Source of the DNA: Pararhizobium antarcticum
Lineage (GTDB): Bacteria; Pseudomonadota; Alphaproteobacteria; Rhizobiales; Rhizobiaceae
Direction: 5' to 3'
Assembly (NCBI RefSeq): GCF_001885585.1
Contig: NZ_LSRP01000085.1
Coordinates: 158,398 to 222,397, forward strand
DNA length: 64,000 nucleotides
Positions 24,648 through 32,618 of the stretch are shown piece after piece; position 1 is the stretch's first letter, and the number at the start of each line of letters is the position of its first letter. Made by a program: the position numbers and the translations under genes. Under the pieces are notes generated by a model. It saw only the letters and a program-made list of their open reading frames with translations. It did no database searches and was not told where the DNA came from.

Positions 24648-26204
24648 CTACTGGCCATAGGTTCGCGGCAAGGCATCAATGCCGGCCAGGAACCGCGCGG
24701 CACTTGCCCGCGTATCTTCCTTCTGCGCACCGCCCATCCGGTCCCACGTCGAATAGACCGGGCCGAGGCGCGGATTGCCGCGCAGACGCTGCGCATTGCG
24801 GTCAAGAAAATCCCAGTAGAGCGCATTGAACGGACAGGCCCCTTCTCCCGTCTTCTTCTTGACGTCATAGCGGCAGGTCTCGCAATAATCGGACATGCGC
24901 CCGATATAGTTTCCGCCGGCGGCATAGGGTTTCGATCCGAGAAAGCCGCCATCGGCAAACTGGCTCATGCCGATGACATTCGGCAGCTCCACCCATTCGA
25001 AGGCATCGACATAGACCTCCAGATACCAGCGATGGATATCGGCGGGGCGGACGCCGGCCAGCATGGCGAAATTGCCTGTTATCATCAGCCGCTGGATATG
25101 GTGGGCATAGGCATTGTCGCGCGTCTCTGAAATCACCGTCTTCAGGCAATTGAGGTCCGTCTCGGCGGTCCAGTAGAAGTCCGGCAGTGGCCTATCGTTC
25201 TCGAAGAAATTGGCCTGCGCATAATCGGGCATTTTCAGCCAGTAGACGCCGCGCACATATTCGCGCCAGCCGATGATCTGCCGGATGAAACCCTCGACAC
25301 AGTTGAGTGGTGCCTTGCCCTCGAGATAGGCGCGTTCGACGCGGCGGCAGACGACAAGCGGATCGAGCAGCCCGACATTGATATAGGCCGACAGCAGCGA
25401 GTGGTGGAGAAACGGATCAGCGGACAGCATCGCGTCCTGGTAATCCCCGAACAGCGCCAGATGGTGCTCGATAAAATGATCCAGCGCCATCTCCGCATCG
25501 GCGCGGGTAACGGCGAACCGAAAATCCTCCAGCGAGCCGAAATGATCAGCGAAGCGAGCGGCGACAAGCTCCAGAACCCTGCCGGTGGTGGCGTCCGGCG
25601 AAAAGCCCGCATGGCCCTCGGCAAACAGATCCGGCACCGCCGGCTTGCGGTTATCCGCGTCGTAATTCCAGCGCCCGCCCTCCGGCGCATCGCCGCGCAT
25701 CAGAAGACCGCTCTTGCGGCGCATGTCGCGGTAGAAATACTCCATGCGCATCTGCTTGCGCCCTTCGGCCCAGGCCGAAAAAGCCGCGCGCGAACAGAGA
25801 AATCGCGTATCCTCCCGGATTTCGACGGGGATGCCGAGCCGCGCGGCCCAGCCCTTCATCATCTCCGCGACACGCCATTCACCGGGCTCCGTGACGCAAA
25901 CGCGCTCGACCGCGTGACGCGCAGCGGCCCGTTCGAGTTCACCGGTAAAGGAGCCCGTATTGGCGGGATCGTCGAGCCGGATATAATCCACCTGAAAACC
26001 CGCCTGCCGCATTTCTTCGGCGAAATGGCGCATGGCCGAAAAGAGGAAGGCGATCTTCTTCTTGTGGTGCCGGACATAGCGGGTCTCGTCCGCGACTTCG
26101 CACAGCAGGATCACGTCGCGCCCGGGAGACGCATCCTTCAGGCTGCTGATCGAGGGCGACAGCTGGTCGCCGAGAATGAAGATCAGCCTGGCACCCGTCA
26201 CCAT
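24648..26204 (-). CDS. phrB: PhrB-type prokaryotic (6-4) photolyase / CryPro with iron-sulfur cluster
   Basis: A 518-residue flavoprotein of the iron-sulfur bacterial cryptochrome/photolyase group, predicted to repair (6-4) photoproducts with light. The four cluster cysteines are C353, C441, C444 and C457. Their spacing (88, 3, 13) is identical to that of Agrobacterium PhrB (350, 438, 441, 454). The N-terminal part (LIFILGDQLSPSIS) is the deoxyribodipyrimidine-photolyase-related domain. The start ATG overlaps the end of the upstream SDR gene by seven bases, so the two are translationally coupled. Whether it also acts as a photoreceptor cannot be told from the sequence. Confidence 0.93.
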   Translation of the reverse strand: MVTGARLIFILGDQLSPSISSLKDASPGRDVILLCEVADETRYVRHHKKKIAFLFSAMRHFAEEMRQAGFQVDYIRLDDPANTGSFTGELERAAARHAVERVCVTEPGEWRVAEMMKGWAARLGIPVEIREDTRFLCSRAAFSAWAEGRKQMRMEYFYRDMRRKSGLLMRGDAPEGGRWNYDADNRKPAVPDLFAEGHAGFSPDATTGRVLELVAARFADHFGSLEDFRFAVTRADAEMALDHFIEHHLALFGDYQDAMLSADPFLHHSLLSAYINVGLLDPLVVCRRVERAYLEGKAPLNCVEGFIRQIIGWREYVRGVYWLKMPDYAQANFFENDRPLPDFYWTAETDLNCLKTVISETRDNAYAHHIQRLMITGNFAMLAGVRPADIHRWYLEVYVDAFEWVELPNVIGMSQFADGGFLGSKPYAAGGNYIGRMSDYCETCRYDVKKKTGEGACPFNALYWDFLDRNAQRLRGNPRLGPVYSTWDRMGGAQKEDTRASAARFLAGIDALPRTYGQ

Positions 26205-26875
26205 TCGATCGCACTGCCGTCATAGGACAGAAAGGCGCCGCTTTGCGATGCATCAAGGCCATGCACGACAGCGAGAAGCTGCGCTGCGGCGCGCGATGGC
26301 GCAAAGACCTCATGATTGCTTTTGAATTTCGAACTGAGTTTTGTCTCGACCGTGCCGGGATGCAACCCGACGACGGCAGCCTGCGGATGGCTGCGGGCAA
26401 TCTCAATCGCCGCCGTGCGAACGATCTGGTTGAGCGCCGCCTTGGCCGCCCTATAGGAAATCCAGCCGCCCAGCCGGTTGTCACCGATCGAGCCGACCTT
26501 GGCCGAGAGCGTTGCAAACACCGCCGGCCCGTCCTTGTTGAGCAGCGGTGAAAAATGCTTCAGGAGCAAGGCAGGTCCGATGGCATTCAGCGCAAACTGC
26601 CGCGCCATGGCGCCGGGATCGATCGCCCGGATGGTCTTCTCGGGCCCCTGCCCGTCGATCTCCAGCCCGCCGGTCGCATCGAAGATCAGATCGACGGTCT
26701 GCAGCATCTCCCGGGCCTGCAGCGCCGCCTTCAGGATCGTCGCCTCATCGGTCAGATCCAGCCCCGTCTGCGCGCGCGACAGCTTCAAAACATCGCTGTA
26801 GCGGCCATCGCTTTCTAGCGCCGATGCCACCGCAGACCCGATGCCGCCGCTCGCACCGATGACAATCGCCTTCAT
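26198..26875 (-). CDS. short-chain dehydrogenase/reductase, CsgA/YciK-like small SDR
   Basis: A 225-residue SDR with the nucleotide-binding motif IGASGGIGSAV at the N-terminus, and the catalytic pair SYRAAK (Tyr-x3-Lys near residue 145) in GWISYRAAKAALNQIVR. Substrate unknown. ATG 26875 has GGGGCGAGG upstream, and the longer frame has no such site. It overlaps the photolyase gene by seven bases. Small SDRs of this type are frequent neighbours of photolyases in proteobacteria, which suggests a link to light or flavin metabolism, but this is inference. Confidence 0.85.
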   Translation of the reverse strand: MKAIVIGASGGIGSAVASALESDGRYSDVLKLSRAQTGLDLTDEATILKAALQAREMLQTVDLIFDATGGLEIDGQGPEKTIRAIDPGAMARQFALNAIGPALLLKHFSPLLNKDGPAVFATLSAKVGSIGDNRLGGWISYRAAKAALNQIVRTAAIEIARSHPQAAVVGLHPGTVETKLSSKFKSNHEVFAPSRAAAQLLAVVHGLDASQSGAFLSYDGSAIEW

Positions 26876-27158
26876 CCTCGCCCCACCTGCTGACATCCCA
26901 TTGCCTCCAAACACCCGGGCGCTCGTTTGCGTCCCGGCAAGGGCAATACGCAGCAGGAGCCTCCGCGGATCGCAGCGTCGATACGCAGCCTCATCCTGAA
27001 GGATGTCTTCGCCAACACCTCTTTCCCAAAACATGGCTGACCTGAAAGTGCCCGAGCTGAAATTCCTTCGGCCGCAGGCGCATTCGCCATTGAAGCCACG
27101 CCCATCCTAAGCTATGAACCGGTCACAGCCTGCTTCGACGGTTTTGCCGTCCAAGAAT
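26876..27158. other. intergenic region upstream of the SDR-phrB unit and tRNA-Arg
   Basis: About 283 bases. It should hold the promoters of the SDR-photolyase unit and of the tRNA. I see no gene, no strong palindrome and no clear -35/-10 pair. Confidence 0.3.
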
Positions 27159-27235
27159 GCACCCGTAGCTCAGCTGGATAGAGTGCTGCCCTCCGAAGGC
27201 AGAGGTCACTGGTTCGAATCCAGTCGGGTGCACCA
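27159..27235 (+). tRNA. tRNA-Arg (anticodon CCG)
   Basis: Complete cloverleaf of 77 nt with encoded CCA. The acceptor stem is GCACCCG/CGGGTGC, the D arm GCTCAGCTGGATAGAGT, the anticodon arm CTGCC-CTCCGAA-GGCAG with anticodon CCG, and the T arm ACTGG-TTCGAAT-CCAGT. It reads the CGG codon. Confidence 0.97.
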
Positions 27236-27309
27236 AAATTCCGCCAGTATTGAACACAGCCATAAACTGGCATCCTTGCCCAGTCGGCAAGCTGCACTAG
27301 GATAGTGCA

Positions 27310-28125
27310 TTGAAAAGCGGCTCGGTCATCGGCATCGATGTGGGGTATTCGCAGGCTCGGCGATCAAGCGCGATATGTCGGCTTGATGGGTCTGAAACAA
27401 CAATCTCTTGGGAAATCTTGCGGTTCCGAGCGGCTGAACCAGAACGCGAGAATGCAATCGCTCTCATTGCAAAGGGCCGACATATAGCCGCTGCAGCCTT
27501 TGATGGCCCGATTCGTCGGGGTTTCGACATCATCGGCCGATACCGGACAGCGGAACGGATGCTGACCCGGCGCCTGCGGCCTATGATCGGCAAGCCGGGG
27601 CAGTCTAGCGCACCAGTTGGCAAACTGCTGAATCAGCATACCAACGCGTGCGTCGGCCACCTCGTTACTCACGCCGATGTGCAAAACGCGGCACACGGAG
27701 TAGCAATTGATCGAAAGGCGTTGGTTGAGGCGTTTCCGAGTTCATTTCTCGGCATGATGATCGATAAACCGGCTTCCCTCGCCGCACGAAGAGGCAACCG
27801 GTCCGATCTTTTCTTTAAACACCTTGCAACTACGTCCGTTCTGCGTTCTCTGATAGAGCACTGTCTCCCCGGCAGGCAACTCGAAAGCAACTTGAGCAGC
27901 GTTGTCAATCATGATGACCGAGCTGCCGTCATTTGTGCGCTCACGGCGCTTTGTGTCGCAGTTGGAGACTTCGTTGCAGCCGGCGACGATGATGGATGGA
28001 TAATTTTGCCGCCTCGCAGGTTTATACAATCCGAGCAATGGGCGCTTCTCAACATAAACGCTCTAGAAGAGAATGTAGAGAGCCTTTACATTCAGGAGCC
28101 GGAGAAAATTGCAGAGCAACGATGA
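27310..28125 (+). CDS. DUF429-like predicted RNase H-fold nuclease
   Basis: A 271-residue protein with an RNase H-like pattern of acidic motifs as in DUF429 proteins: IGIDVGYS at the N-terminus, AAFDGPI near 65, VEAFPSSFLG near 140 and NHDDRAAVICALTALCVA near 205. A divalent-metal nuclease activity is predicted for the family but not proven. The start is the TTG at 27310 with AGGA seven bases upstream. Hand counts of three 60-base stretches in the gene gave about 47, 57 and 42% G+C, below most neighbours. It lies directly downstream of a tRNA gene, so it may have arrived by transfer. No integrase or repeated tRNA end is visible. Confidence 0.6.
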   Translation: MKSGSVIGIDVGYSQARRSSAICRLDGSETTISWEILRFRAAEPERENAIALIAKGRHIAAAAFDGPIRRGFDIIGRYRTAERMLTRRLRPMIGKPGQSSAPVGKLLNQHTNACVGHLVTHADVQNAAHGVAIDRKALVEAFPSSFLGMMIDKPASLAARRGNRSDLFFKHLATTSVLRSLIEHCLPGRQLESNLSSVVNHDDRAAVICALTALCVAVGDFVAAGDDDGWIILPPRRFIQSEQWALLNINALEENVESLYIQEPEKIAEQR

Positions 28126-28192
28126 TGAATGGGGAGACTCGGTTGTTTCTTACCCGGGAGTATTTAATGAGAACCGAATGTTCCCGTTTTGG

Positions 28193-28224
28193 TTGTCACT
28201 GGTGAAGCCCTGGGCTCATATAAT
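28193..28224 (+). promoter_or_regulatory. predicted promoter of the SH3 protein gene
   Basis: TTGTCA at 28193-28198, 18 bases, CATATAAT at 28217-28224. It lies about 75 bases upstream of the next ATG. Confidence 0.4.
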
Positions 28225-28301
28225 GTTCGGCGCCTGACGTCTCTGTAGTGGCGCCGCAATGCAGATCGTAGCTTAACGGCAATTCTTGTTGGGGGGACTT
28301 C

Positions 28302-28970
28302 ATGAGGACGACGATTTTGGTGCCGGTGATTGCAGCCGTCGGGACGCTGGCCATAGCGCCGGGGGCCATGGCCGAGACGCGCCGCTATTATTGCGGTGAA
28401 GCCAGTTTCATCAGCGTCGAGACGATCGATGCGACGACGATCTCAGCGGGCCTGATCGGCGGCAAGACGATTACGCTCGGGCAATTGCCCGGCACCCGCA
28501 GCTATTCGTTCGGAAACACCACCATCGCCCTGTCCGGCGACCGCAACAGCATCCAGATCACCCAGGGTGGCAGCGATGTGATCGGCTGCGTCTTCCCGGT
28601 GCCAGTGGAGGTCGTGACGCCGGGCGATGCCAATGCCAATGTCCAGGCGCAATCGGCGCCGGGCGTTAAGCCGGATATGACGATCAGGAGCGATGGTGCG
28701 GCAACGGTCGAAACCGAAGCTGCAACAGAGCCTTTCCCGGCCAAGTCCTGGGGTGGTGTGGTGCGCGACGGGCCCGGCATGGAACACGCCAAGATTGCCA
28801 GCCTGAAGGAGGGCGACCCGATCACGGTCGAGCAATCCACCGGCGTCGACATGAACGGCTATCCCTGGTTCAAGATCCGCTTCGGCAAGGACAGGATCGG
28901 CTACCAGTGGGGCGGCATCATTTGCCCTGTTGGCCAGGAAAAGCCGGGCACTTTCGAAAAATGCGACTAA
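28302..28970 (+). CDS. secreted SH3-domain protein
   Basis: A 222-residue protein with a Sec signal peptide (MRTTILVPVIAAVGTLAIAPG, cleavage after AMA), then a small cysteine-containing domain (YYCGEASF ... GCVFPVP) and a C-terminal bacterial SH3-like domain from about residue 150 (WGGVVRDGPGMEHAKIASLKEGDPITV to YQWGGIICP). Such proteins sit in the periplasm and often bind cell-wall peptides. It is monocistronic, with GGGGGGACTTC before the ATG. No more exact role can be given. Confidence 0.8.
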   Translation: MRTTILVPVIAAVGTLAIAPGAMAETRRYYCGEASFISVETIDATTISAGLIGGKTITLGQLPGTRSYSFGNTTIALSGDRNSIQITQGGSDVIGCVFPVPVEVVTPGDANANVQAQSAPGVKPDMTIRSDGAATVETEAATEPFPAKSWGGVVRDGPGMEHAKIASLKEGDPITVEQSTGVDMNGYPWFKIRFGKDRIGYQWGGIICPVGQEKPGTFEKCD

Positions 28971-29004
28971 GCATCCCGGTTGTGCATCCCGGTTCTGCCG
29001 GTGC

Positions 29005-29778
29005 TCATCCGGCCGGCGCCGGTGCAATGACCCGGCGCACGAAACCCTTGCTCGCGACCATCAGTTCTTGCGTGTAGGTCTGCTCGACCTTGCCACTGGC
29101 GAGATCGCCGGATGACAGGCGCTCGACAACCCTACCGGATTTCATCACTGCAAGGCGGTCGCACATATGGGTGACGACGCCGAGATCATGGCTGACCATC
29201 AGGAAGGTCAGTTGCCGGTCGCGCCGCACCTGTTCGAGCAGGTTAAGGACTTCGGCCTGAACCGACGCGTCCAGCGCCGAGGTCGGTTCGTCCAGCAGCA
29301 GGATCGACGGTTCGATGATCAGCGCCCGGGCGATCGCGATGCGCTGTCGCTGGCCGCCGGACAGCTGGTGCGAATAGCGGAAACGGAAGCTCGCGCCGAG
29401 CCCGACCTCGTCCAGGGCGCGCAGAATGCGCGGCTCGGCATTGTCGATGCCATGGATGGCCAGCGGTTCGAGCAAGAGCCGGTCAACCGTCTGGCGCGGA
29501 TGCAGCGAGCCGTAGGGATCTTGGAAGACCATCTGCACCTGCCGGAAAAACGCCTTGTCGCGATAGCGGGCCGCCAGTGTCTGGCCGTTAACGGTGATCG
29601 TGCCGGCGCTGACGGGCGCCAGACCTGCGATGGCGCGCAGGAGGGTCGATTTGCCGGAGCCGGATTCACCGACCAGACCGAAGGATTCGCCGGAAGCGAT
29701 CTCGATCGAGACCCTGTCGAGCGCCAGGAACCCGTCATAGTCGACGACCAGATCATCAATGGAAACAGCGGCCGTCAT
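29005..29778 (-). CDS. dppF: dipeptide/oligopeptide ABC transporter ATPase (DppF-like)
   Basis: A 257-residue ATPase with Walker A GESGSGKST, signature [15 protein letters not shown], Walker B LLLDEPTSALD and switch His in FLMVSHDLGV. It lacks the C-terminal oligopeptide-binding extension zinc-finger-like tail that long OppF proteins have. ATG 29778 overlaps the stop of the upstream ATPase gene (ATGA), so I prefer it to the GTG nine bases earlier. It forms the ATPase heterodimer of the peptide importer with its neighbour and is the last gene of the operon. Confidence 0.9.
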   Translation of the reverse strand: MTAAVSIDDLVVDYDGFLALDRVSIEIASGESFGLVGESGSGKSTLLRAIAGLAPVSAGTITVNGQTLAARYRDKAFFRQVQMVFQDPYGSLHPRQTVDRLLLEPLAIHGIDNAEPRILRALDEVGLGASFRFRYSHQLSGGQRQRIAIARALIIEPSILLLDEPTSALDASVQAEVLNLLEQVRRDRQLTFLMVSHDLGVVTHMCDRLAVMKSGRVVERLSSGDLASGKVEQTYTQELMVASKGFVRRVIAPAPAG

Positions 29779-30608
29779 AGCGCCCACTCCGGTTTGCGAT
29801 CAAGAACCGGAAGCGGATGCCGGCTGCTGCCGATTGCCGGCATGCAGTCGAGCAGGCCTTGCGTATAGGGGTGTTTTGCATGGGCAAGATCGGTTGCCGC
29901 AATCTCCTCGACGATCCGCCCGGCATACATGACGATGACCCGGTCGCAGAAGGACGAGACCAGCCGCAAATCGTGCGAGATGAAGATCAGCCCCATGCCG
30001 CGATCCGCGACGAGACGGTCGAGGATGCCGAGCACCTCGAGCTGTACCGTCACGTCGAGTGCAGACGTCGGCTCGTCGGCGATCAGCAGCTCGGGGCCGG
30101 CAATCAGCATCATCGCGATCATCGCGCGCTGGCCCATGCCGCCGGAGACCTCGTGCGGGTAGAGATCGAAGACCCGGGCCGCATCGCGGATCTGCACCGC
30201 CTCGAGCATCGCGATCGCTTGATCCCGGGCCTGGTGGGCGCTGACCTTTTCGTGGGTGCGCAGCGTCTCGACGATCTGGCGGCCAATGCTCATCACCGGG
30301 TTGAGCGAATATTTCGGATCCTGCAGGATCATCGCGATGCGGTTGCCACGCAGGCTGCGCCGCAGTTTCGATGGGGCCTTCAACAGGTCGATGCCGTCGA
30401 AATCGAGCGATTTCGCGGTGATCTGCGCATGCGGCGGCGTCAGCCCCATGATCGCCCTGCCCGTCTGCGATTTTCCGGATCCGCTTTCGCCGACAATGCC
30501 GAGCCGTTCGCGACCAAGTGTGAAGGACACGCCGCGCACCGCCTCGATCACGCCGGTGCGCGTCGGAAAGCGGACCCTGAGATCTTCGACCGTCAGCATC
30601 GGCGTCAT
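29775..30608 (-). CDS. dppD: dipeptide/oligopeptide ABC transporter ATPase (DppD-like)
   Basis: A 277-residue ATPase, Walker A GESGSGKSQ near residue 35, Walker B LLIADEPTSALD and switch His in FISHDLRL. The signature motif is VSGGMGQRA rather than the usual LSGGQRQR, a common DppD/OppD variation. It ends in an oligopeptide-type extension (AKHPYTQGLLDCMPAIG). The ATG overlaps the upstream permease stop as ATGA. It pairs with the DppF-like ATPase to drive peptide import. Confidence 0.9.
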   Translation of the reverse strand: MTPMLTVEDLRVRFPTRTGVIEAVRGVSFTLGRERLGIVGESGSGKSQTGRAIMGLTPPHAQITAKSLDFDGIDLLKAPSKLRRSLRGNRIAMILQDPKYSLNPVMSIGRQIVETLRTHEKVSAHQARDQAIAMLEAVQIRDAARVFDLYPHEVSGGMGQRAMIAMMLIAGPELLIADEPTSALDVTVQLEVLGILDRLVADRGMGLIFISHDLRLVSSFCDRVIVMYAGRIVEEIAATDLAHAKHPYTQGLLDCMPAIGSSRHPLPVLDRKPEWAL

Positions 30609-31537
30609 TGGCCGCTCTCCCGCGGATCGAGCGCATCGCGCAGGCCATCGCCGAGCAGGTTGAAGCCGAGGCTGACGATAAGGATCGCCAGGCCCGGCAT
30701 GGTCGCCACCCACCACTGGTCGAGAATGAAGCGCCGACCGGCGGCAATCATCGCGCCCCATTCCGGCAGCGGCGGCTGGGCACCCAGTCCGAGGAAACCG
30801 AGGCCGGCTGCCGTCAGGATGATACCGGCCATGTCGAGCGTGACGCGCACGATCAGCGAGGATACGCACATCGGCATGACATGGCGCAGCACGATGCGGA
30901 AGGGTGACGCCCCCATCAGGCGCACGGCGGCGATATAGTCGGAATGGCGCACGGCGAGCGTCTCGGCCCGGGCAATCCGCGCATAGGGCGGCCAGGAGGT
31001 GATGGCGATGGCGAGAATGGCATTTTCAATGCCCGGCCCCATGGCGGCAACAAAGGCAAGCGCCAGAACGAGCTTGGGAAAGGCGAGAAAAATATCGGTG
31101 ATGCGCATCAAAACGGCATCGACCCAGCCGCCGGCATAGCCGGACACAGCCCCGACGAGCAGGCCGATGGGTGCGGCGATGACCGCCACCAGCACGATGA
31201 CCAGCAGCGTCAGCCGCGAACCGTGCAACAGCCTAGACAGGATATCGCGGCCCTGATCGTCGGTGCCGAGCAGATAGCCCTCACTGCCGGGTGGCAGGAG
31301 ACGCGCCCCGCCGAGATTGCCGATCACAGGCGAATGTGGTGCCAGAACATCGGCAAGGATGGCGACGGCGACCAGCAACAGGATGATGCCGAGGCCGACC
31401 ATGGCCAGCCGGTTGGAAGAGAAGCGCCGCCAGGTCATGTAGGCCCTGCCGAGCCGCGCCTGCAGGCGCGATTGCGGCCGATCGGACAGGAGCCATTCGC
31501 GTCGCGACAGGACCGGTGTTTCGCTGATCTGGCTCAT
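30605..31537 (-). CDS. dppC: peptide ABC transporter permease (DppC-like)
   Basis: A 310-residue inner-membrane protein with an N-terminal cytoplasmic arm and about six helices, and the GTDDQGRDILSRLLHGSR segment diagnostic of DppC/OppC. The EAA loop is near residue 210 (AVRLMGASPFRIVLRHVMP). It overlaps its neighbours by four bases on each side (ATGA), so the whole set is tightly coupled. With DppB it forms the transport channel. Confidence 0.92.
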   Translation of the reverse strand: MSQISETPVLSRREWLLSDRPQSRLQARLGRAYMTWRRFSSNRLAMVGLGIILLLVAVAILADVLAPHSPVIGNLGGARLLPPGSEGYLLGTDDQGRDILSRLLHGSRLTLLVIVLVAVIAAPIGLLVGAVSGYAGGWVDAVLMRITDIFLAFPKLVLALAFVAAMGPGIENAILAIAITSWPPYARIARAETLAVRHSDYIAAVRLMGASPFRIVLRHVMPMCVSSLIVRVTLDMAGIILTAAGLGFLGLGAQPPLPEWGAMIAAGRRFILDQWWVATMPGLAILIVSLGFNLLGDGLRDALDPRESGQ

Positions 31538-32601
31538 CGGGCGCGGGTCCTTGGATCGAGGGTGCGGTAGAGCAAATCCGAGAGGAGGTTGATGGCGATG
31601 AAGACCGAGCCGATGACGATCGTCCCGCCCAGCACCGCGTTCATGTCGGCATTCTGCAGCGAATTGGTGATGTAGAGCCCCAGGCCCGGCCACGAGAACA
31701 CCGTTTCGGTCAGCACCGAGCCCTCGAGAAGCCCGGCATAGGACAGGGCAATCACCGTCACCAGCGGCACCGCGGCATTGCGCAGCGCATGCCCCCAGAT
31801 GATGCGCGTCTCCGACAGGCCCTTGGCGCGGGCAGCGACGATGTATTCCTGCTGCAATTCGTTGAGCATGAAGCTGCGGGTCATGCGGCTGATATAGGCG
31901 AGCGAGAAATAGCCGAGCAGTCCGGCCGGCAGGATGATGTGCCGGAAAGCATCCTTGAAGACATCCCACTGTCCCTGCCACAGCGAGTCGAACAGATAGA
32001 AGCCGGTGACGGGCGTAAAGGTATATTCATAGACGATGTCGATGCGGCCGGGATAGGCGACCCAGCGCAGCTTTGCGTAGAACAGCACCAGCGCCAGAAG
32101 CCCGAGCCAGAAGATCGGCACCGAATAACCGATCAGCCCGATGACGCGGACGAACTGGTCGGCGATCGATCCGCGACGCACGGCCGCGAGCACACCGAGC
32201 GGCACACCGATCAGGCTGCCGATCAGCGTGCCGAGGGTTGCCAGTTCCATGGTGGCGGGGAAGACCCGGCGAATATCATCCAAGACAGGGTTGGTGGTCA
32301 GCACCGAGGTGCCGAAATTCCCGGTCAGGGCGTCCTTGAGATAGATGTAGAACTGGTAGTAGAGCGGCTCGTTGAACCCCATCAGCTCGCGGGTTCGCTC
32401 AACGACATGCGCCGGCGCACGGTCCCCGAGAATGGCAAGCACCGGATCGACCGGGATCACCCGGCCGATGAAGAAGGTCACGGACAGAAGCCCGAGATAG
32501 GTCGTGACGATGACCACCAGGAACCGCAGCACCGCATAGGTCCGCGCCTTGGCGCGGGCGCGAGAGCGCCCGGCCGATGGTACGATAATGTCCGGGATTG
32601 T
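31534..32601 (-). CDS. dppB: peptide ABC transporter permease (DppB-like)
   Basis: A 355-residue permease with about six helices, starting with a positively charged N-terminus followed by VLRFLVVIVTTYLGLLSVTFF. The family pattern GDRAPAHVVERTRELMGFNEPLYYQFYIY is typical of DppB, and the EAA loop is VAARAKGLSETRIIWGHALRN. I prefer GTG 32601 because GGAG lies seven bases upstream. An alternative TTG at 32622 would overlap the binding-protein stop (TTGA) and add seven residues. Confidence 0.9.
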   Translation of the reverse strand, partial: TIPDIIVPSAGRSRARAKARTYAVLRFLVVIVTTYLGLLSVTFFIGRVIPVDPVLAILGDRAPAHVVERTRELMGFNEPLYYQFYIYLKDALTGNFGTSVLTTNPVLDDIRRVFPATMELATLGTLIGSLIGVPLGVLAAVRRGSIADQFVRVIGLIGYSVPIFWLGLLALVLFYAKLRWVAYPGRIDIVYEYTFTPVTGFYLFDSLWQGQWDVFKDAFRHIILPAGLLGYFSLAYISRMTRSFMLNELQQEYIVAARAKGLSETRIIWGHALRNAAVPLVTVIALSYAGLLEGSVLTETVFSWPGLGLYITNSLQNADMNAVLGGTIVIGSVFIAINLLSDLLYRTLDPRTRAR

Positions 32602-32618
32602 CACCGCCGCGCTCCGGA

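Noticed and set aside
27236..28300. Possible integration island with a repeated tRNA 3' end
   Set aside because: I found no second copy of the tRNA-Arg 3' sequence and no integrase downstream.
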